DNA of 40,907 nucleotides from the NCBI GenBank assembly GCA_046262635.1, contig JBHEMK010000104.1, forward strand, positions 1 through 40,907, given 5' to 3'. Source of the DNA: JBHEMK01 sp046262635 (lineage in GTDB: Bacteria > Actinomycetota > Thermoleophilia > Gaiellales > Gaiellaceae). Shown in pieces: positions 39,481 to 40,907 of this stretch. A program made the translations under genes and the position numbers. How positions within the stretch are numbered: the first letter of the stretch is position 1; every line of letters starts with the position of its first letter. The notes beneath the pieces are model-generated. The model ran no database searches. It was not told the DNA's origin and saw only the letters and a list, made by a program, of their open reading frames with translations.

Positions 39481-39696
39481 TTCGCGACGACTCCGGCGAG
39501 AACGCCGAGGTCGCCCGCGACCTCCGGTCAGCGTTGCGCCGTCCCTCCCCCTTGCGCCTGTCTGAGCTCGCCGAACGGCTCAATGTCTCGAATTCGACGC
39601 AGTCGATGAATACCTGAGGCAGATGCTCGAGGACATCCGTCGCGAAGAGCGATACGCCCCAAGCAGAGAGATGCTTGATGCGGCCCCAACTCGGTG
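39481..39696 (+). pseudogene. two-frame coding trace, broken gene remnant
   Basis: One frame gives ENAEVARDLRSALRRPSP and LRLSELAERLNV, then after about 39590 the next frame gives LEFDAVDEYLRQMLEDIRRE and ERYAPSREMLDAAPTR ending in TGA. Both halves are protein-like and amphipathic helical, and adding one base would join them. No start or family is recognised; it may be the C-terminus of a decayed regulator or antitoxin-like protein. Confidence 0.3.
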
Positions 39697-40907
39697 AATT
39701 CCGCTGATCTGTCGATCGCAGCCCCTGAGCGCGCCCTGGCCGGTATCAAACCGCGCTACCAGTCGAGCCGCTCGTCCCGCCGAGGCGATCGGCGAGGCCG
39801 CCTGAAATAGACGGAGACGGCGTAGGCCAGCCAGATGAGGATCGAAAGGAGCATCGACTCCATCTTGGACCCTGCCGAAGCGCACGTTACGACCTGTTGG
39901 GTCAGTGCGGACTGTTCCTACGTCCGGCGGAAGCGGAACTCGCAACCGCGCAGGCAAAACCGCTGTCGCGGCGCGGCGAGAGAGAACTGGCCCCGACGCC
40001 TAATAGCCGGGGCCAACCTCTTCCCTCTGGTTAGGGATTTTCCGGGTTGCTGCCGCCCCGGCATGCCTGGCCAGGGATCCCAGCAGGCCCGCCGTTGCCG
40101 ACGTTCTGTCCAGGCGACTGCACGATGAAGTTGAACTGACCTCCGCCCGGACGCTGTCCGCGACATCCTCCACATGGCCTTTCCGACCCTGGTGCACCTC
40201 ATCGAGCACCCACTACCAGAGCTGCCACAAGGTAGAGCCCAACGAGGCGACTTCAGTCGGCGGCGAAAAACGAGAAGGACCGAATGGGTCTGCCAGCCCG
40301 CGACGCCAGCGCCGCTAGGCATGGCGGACGACGGGAGTGGCGGTCTCAAACCGCTCGACGAACGCGGTGAGGAGATTGGTGTTTCCTGATCGCGGGGCGA
40401 TTGACGGCGCGTGAGCAAGGGTTGTACTGCTCGGCGATGGTTTGCCGGCAAGGCCGCAAGTTCACGACGCATCCTTGCGGATCTTAGTTCGGCGGCTCGC
40501 CCTGCCAGAAGGGACACCCCCGTCAACTCCGGCAGGGAGCAGGTCAAACAGAGAGACTGGCCCCGCGATGTCGAACTCTGTTTGCCTTAGCTCTGACGCC
40601 TCGCGTGCCCCAAGGCACGTCGGTGGTTTCTAGGCTTCCGGCCGGAATTCTGGCTGCAGGGCCAGTTAGTAGATATTACTCCTCTCGCGTCCCGAGCGCG
40701 ACTTCGAGGAAGGCGTTGCCCCCTCGCGAGAGCGAAGCACACCCGCTGCACCGATCGGCGTTTTCCCATTCGCGTCATAGACGCTCAGGGCGGCGCTGCT
40801 GGGGTCGGTGGTGATCTCGGCCGTCACGGGACAGTTCCCTCCTGCAGGATCGACACCCGACGCTCCAGCACACGCGCCAGGGGCGTGTCCTGTCGAGGGT
40901 CAGAGGC

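Larger units (their letters stand above)
38912..40907. other. gene-poor right end with broken coding traces and hairpins
   Basis: About 2 kb without an intact gene. It contains a domain-V-like hairpin, a perfect 12-bp inverted repeat (39249-39284), a two-frame coding trace (39481-39696), a 9-bp inverted repeat CAAACAGAG/CTCTGTTTG (40545-40584) and minus-strand fragments ending at stops (around 40055, 40320) that look like remnants. The lower coding quality suggests decayed accessory DNA. Confidence 0.45.

Noticed and set aside
1..40907. CRISPR array, rRNA, or complete insertion sequence
   Set aside because: No regularly spaced direct repeats, no rRNA segments and no intact transposase were seen on either strand.

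Overview
The window is high-GC DNA whose gene order points to an actinobacterium. The order ogt-whiA-gap-pgk-tpiA-gpmI with uvrC nearby, a HemQ-type coproheme decarboxylase, a zinc-ribbon/class III cyclase/AAA/TPR protein and frequent GTG/TTG starts fit a deep-branching soil group such as Thermoleophilia. That assignment is inference; no rRNA or other marker gene is present.

Layout. 1-763: no convincing gene, but a cluster of strong inverted repeats. 764-14457: central carbon metabolism and housekeeping: class I fructose-bisphosphate aldolase (+), then on the minus strand a TrkA-type channel, argS, a small membrane protein and glpX. Next come a DUF3467 protein, an M48 peptidase, a metallophosphoesterase and an ECF sigma factor, then the minus-strand block ogt-whiA-gap-pgk-tpiA-gpmI with overlapping genes. 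14977-20410: pruA (+), a 57-aa gene, and the operon uvrC-orf185-MFS (-). 20772-27112: a lone cyclic-nucleotide-binding protein, a large class III cyclase/ATPase, two secreted proteins and a 73-aa protein.

27746-32241 is the main accessory cassette. A SIR2-family NADase-like protein is translationally coupled (GTGA overlap) to an nSTAND1 NTPase with a membrane segment and a seven-bladed WD40 propeller. It is followed by a frame-broken CARDB-like domain and a membrane-anchored coiled-coil protein. This is built like a prokaryotic STAND immune system: a sensor/NTPase next to a NAD-directed effector. 32533-36729: a secreted TIM-barrel glycosidase-like protein, hemQ, two small membrane proteins, a Bcp peroxiredoxin and a secreted amidase. 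36730-40907 is gene-poor. It holds a 56-aa CsbD protein, an SRPBCC protein with a clear terminator, a possible group II intron 3' end and broken coding traces.

Two features cut across the window. (1) Most genes at the head of a transcription unit have a TANNNT (or GATACT) hexamer 6-10 nt before the start codon and no Shine-Dalgarno, as expected of leaderless mRNAs; this was used to choose several starts. (2) Coding continuity breaks at several places (trkA, after the WD40 gene, near 39590). Each can be repaired by adding one base, so they are either real decay or single-base deletions in the assembly.
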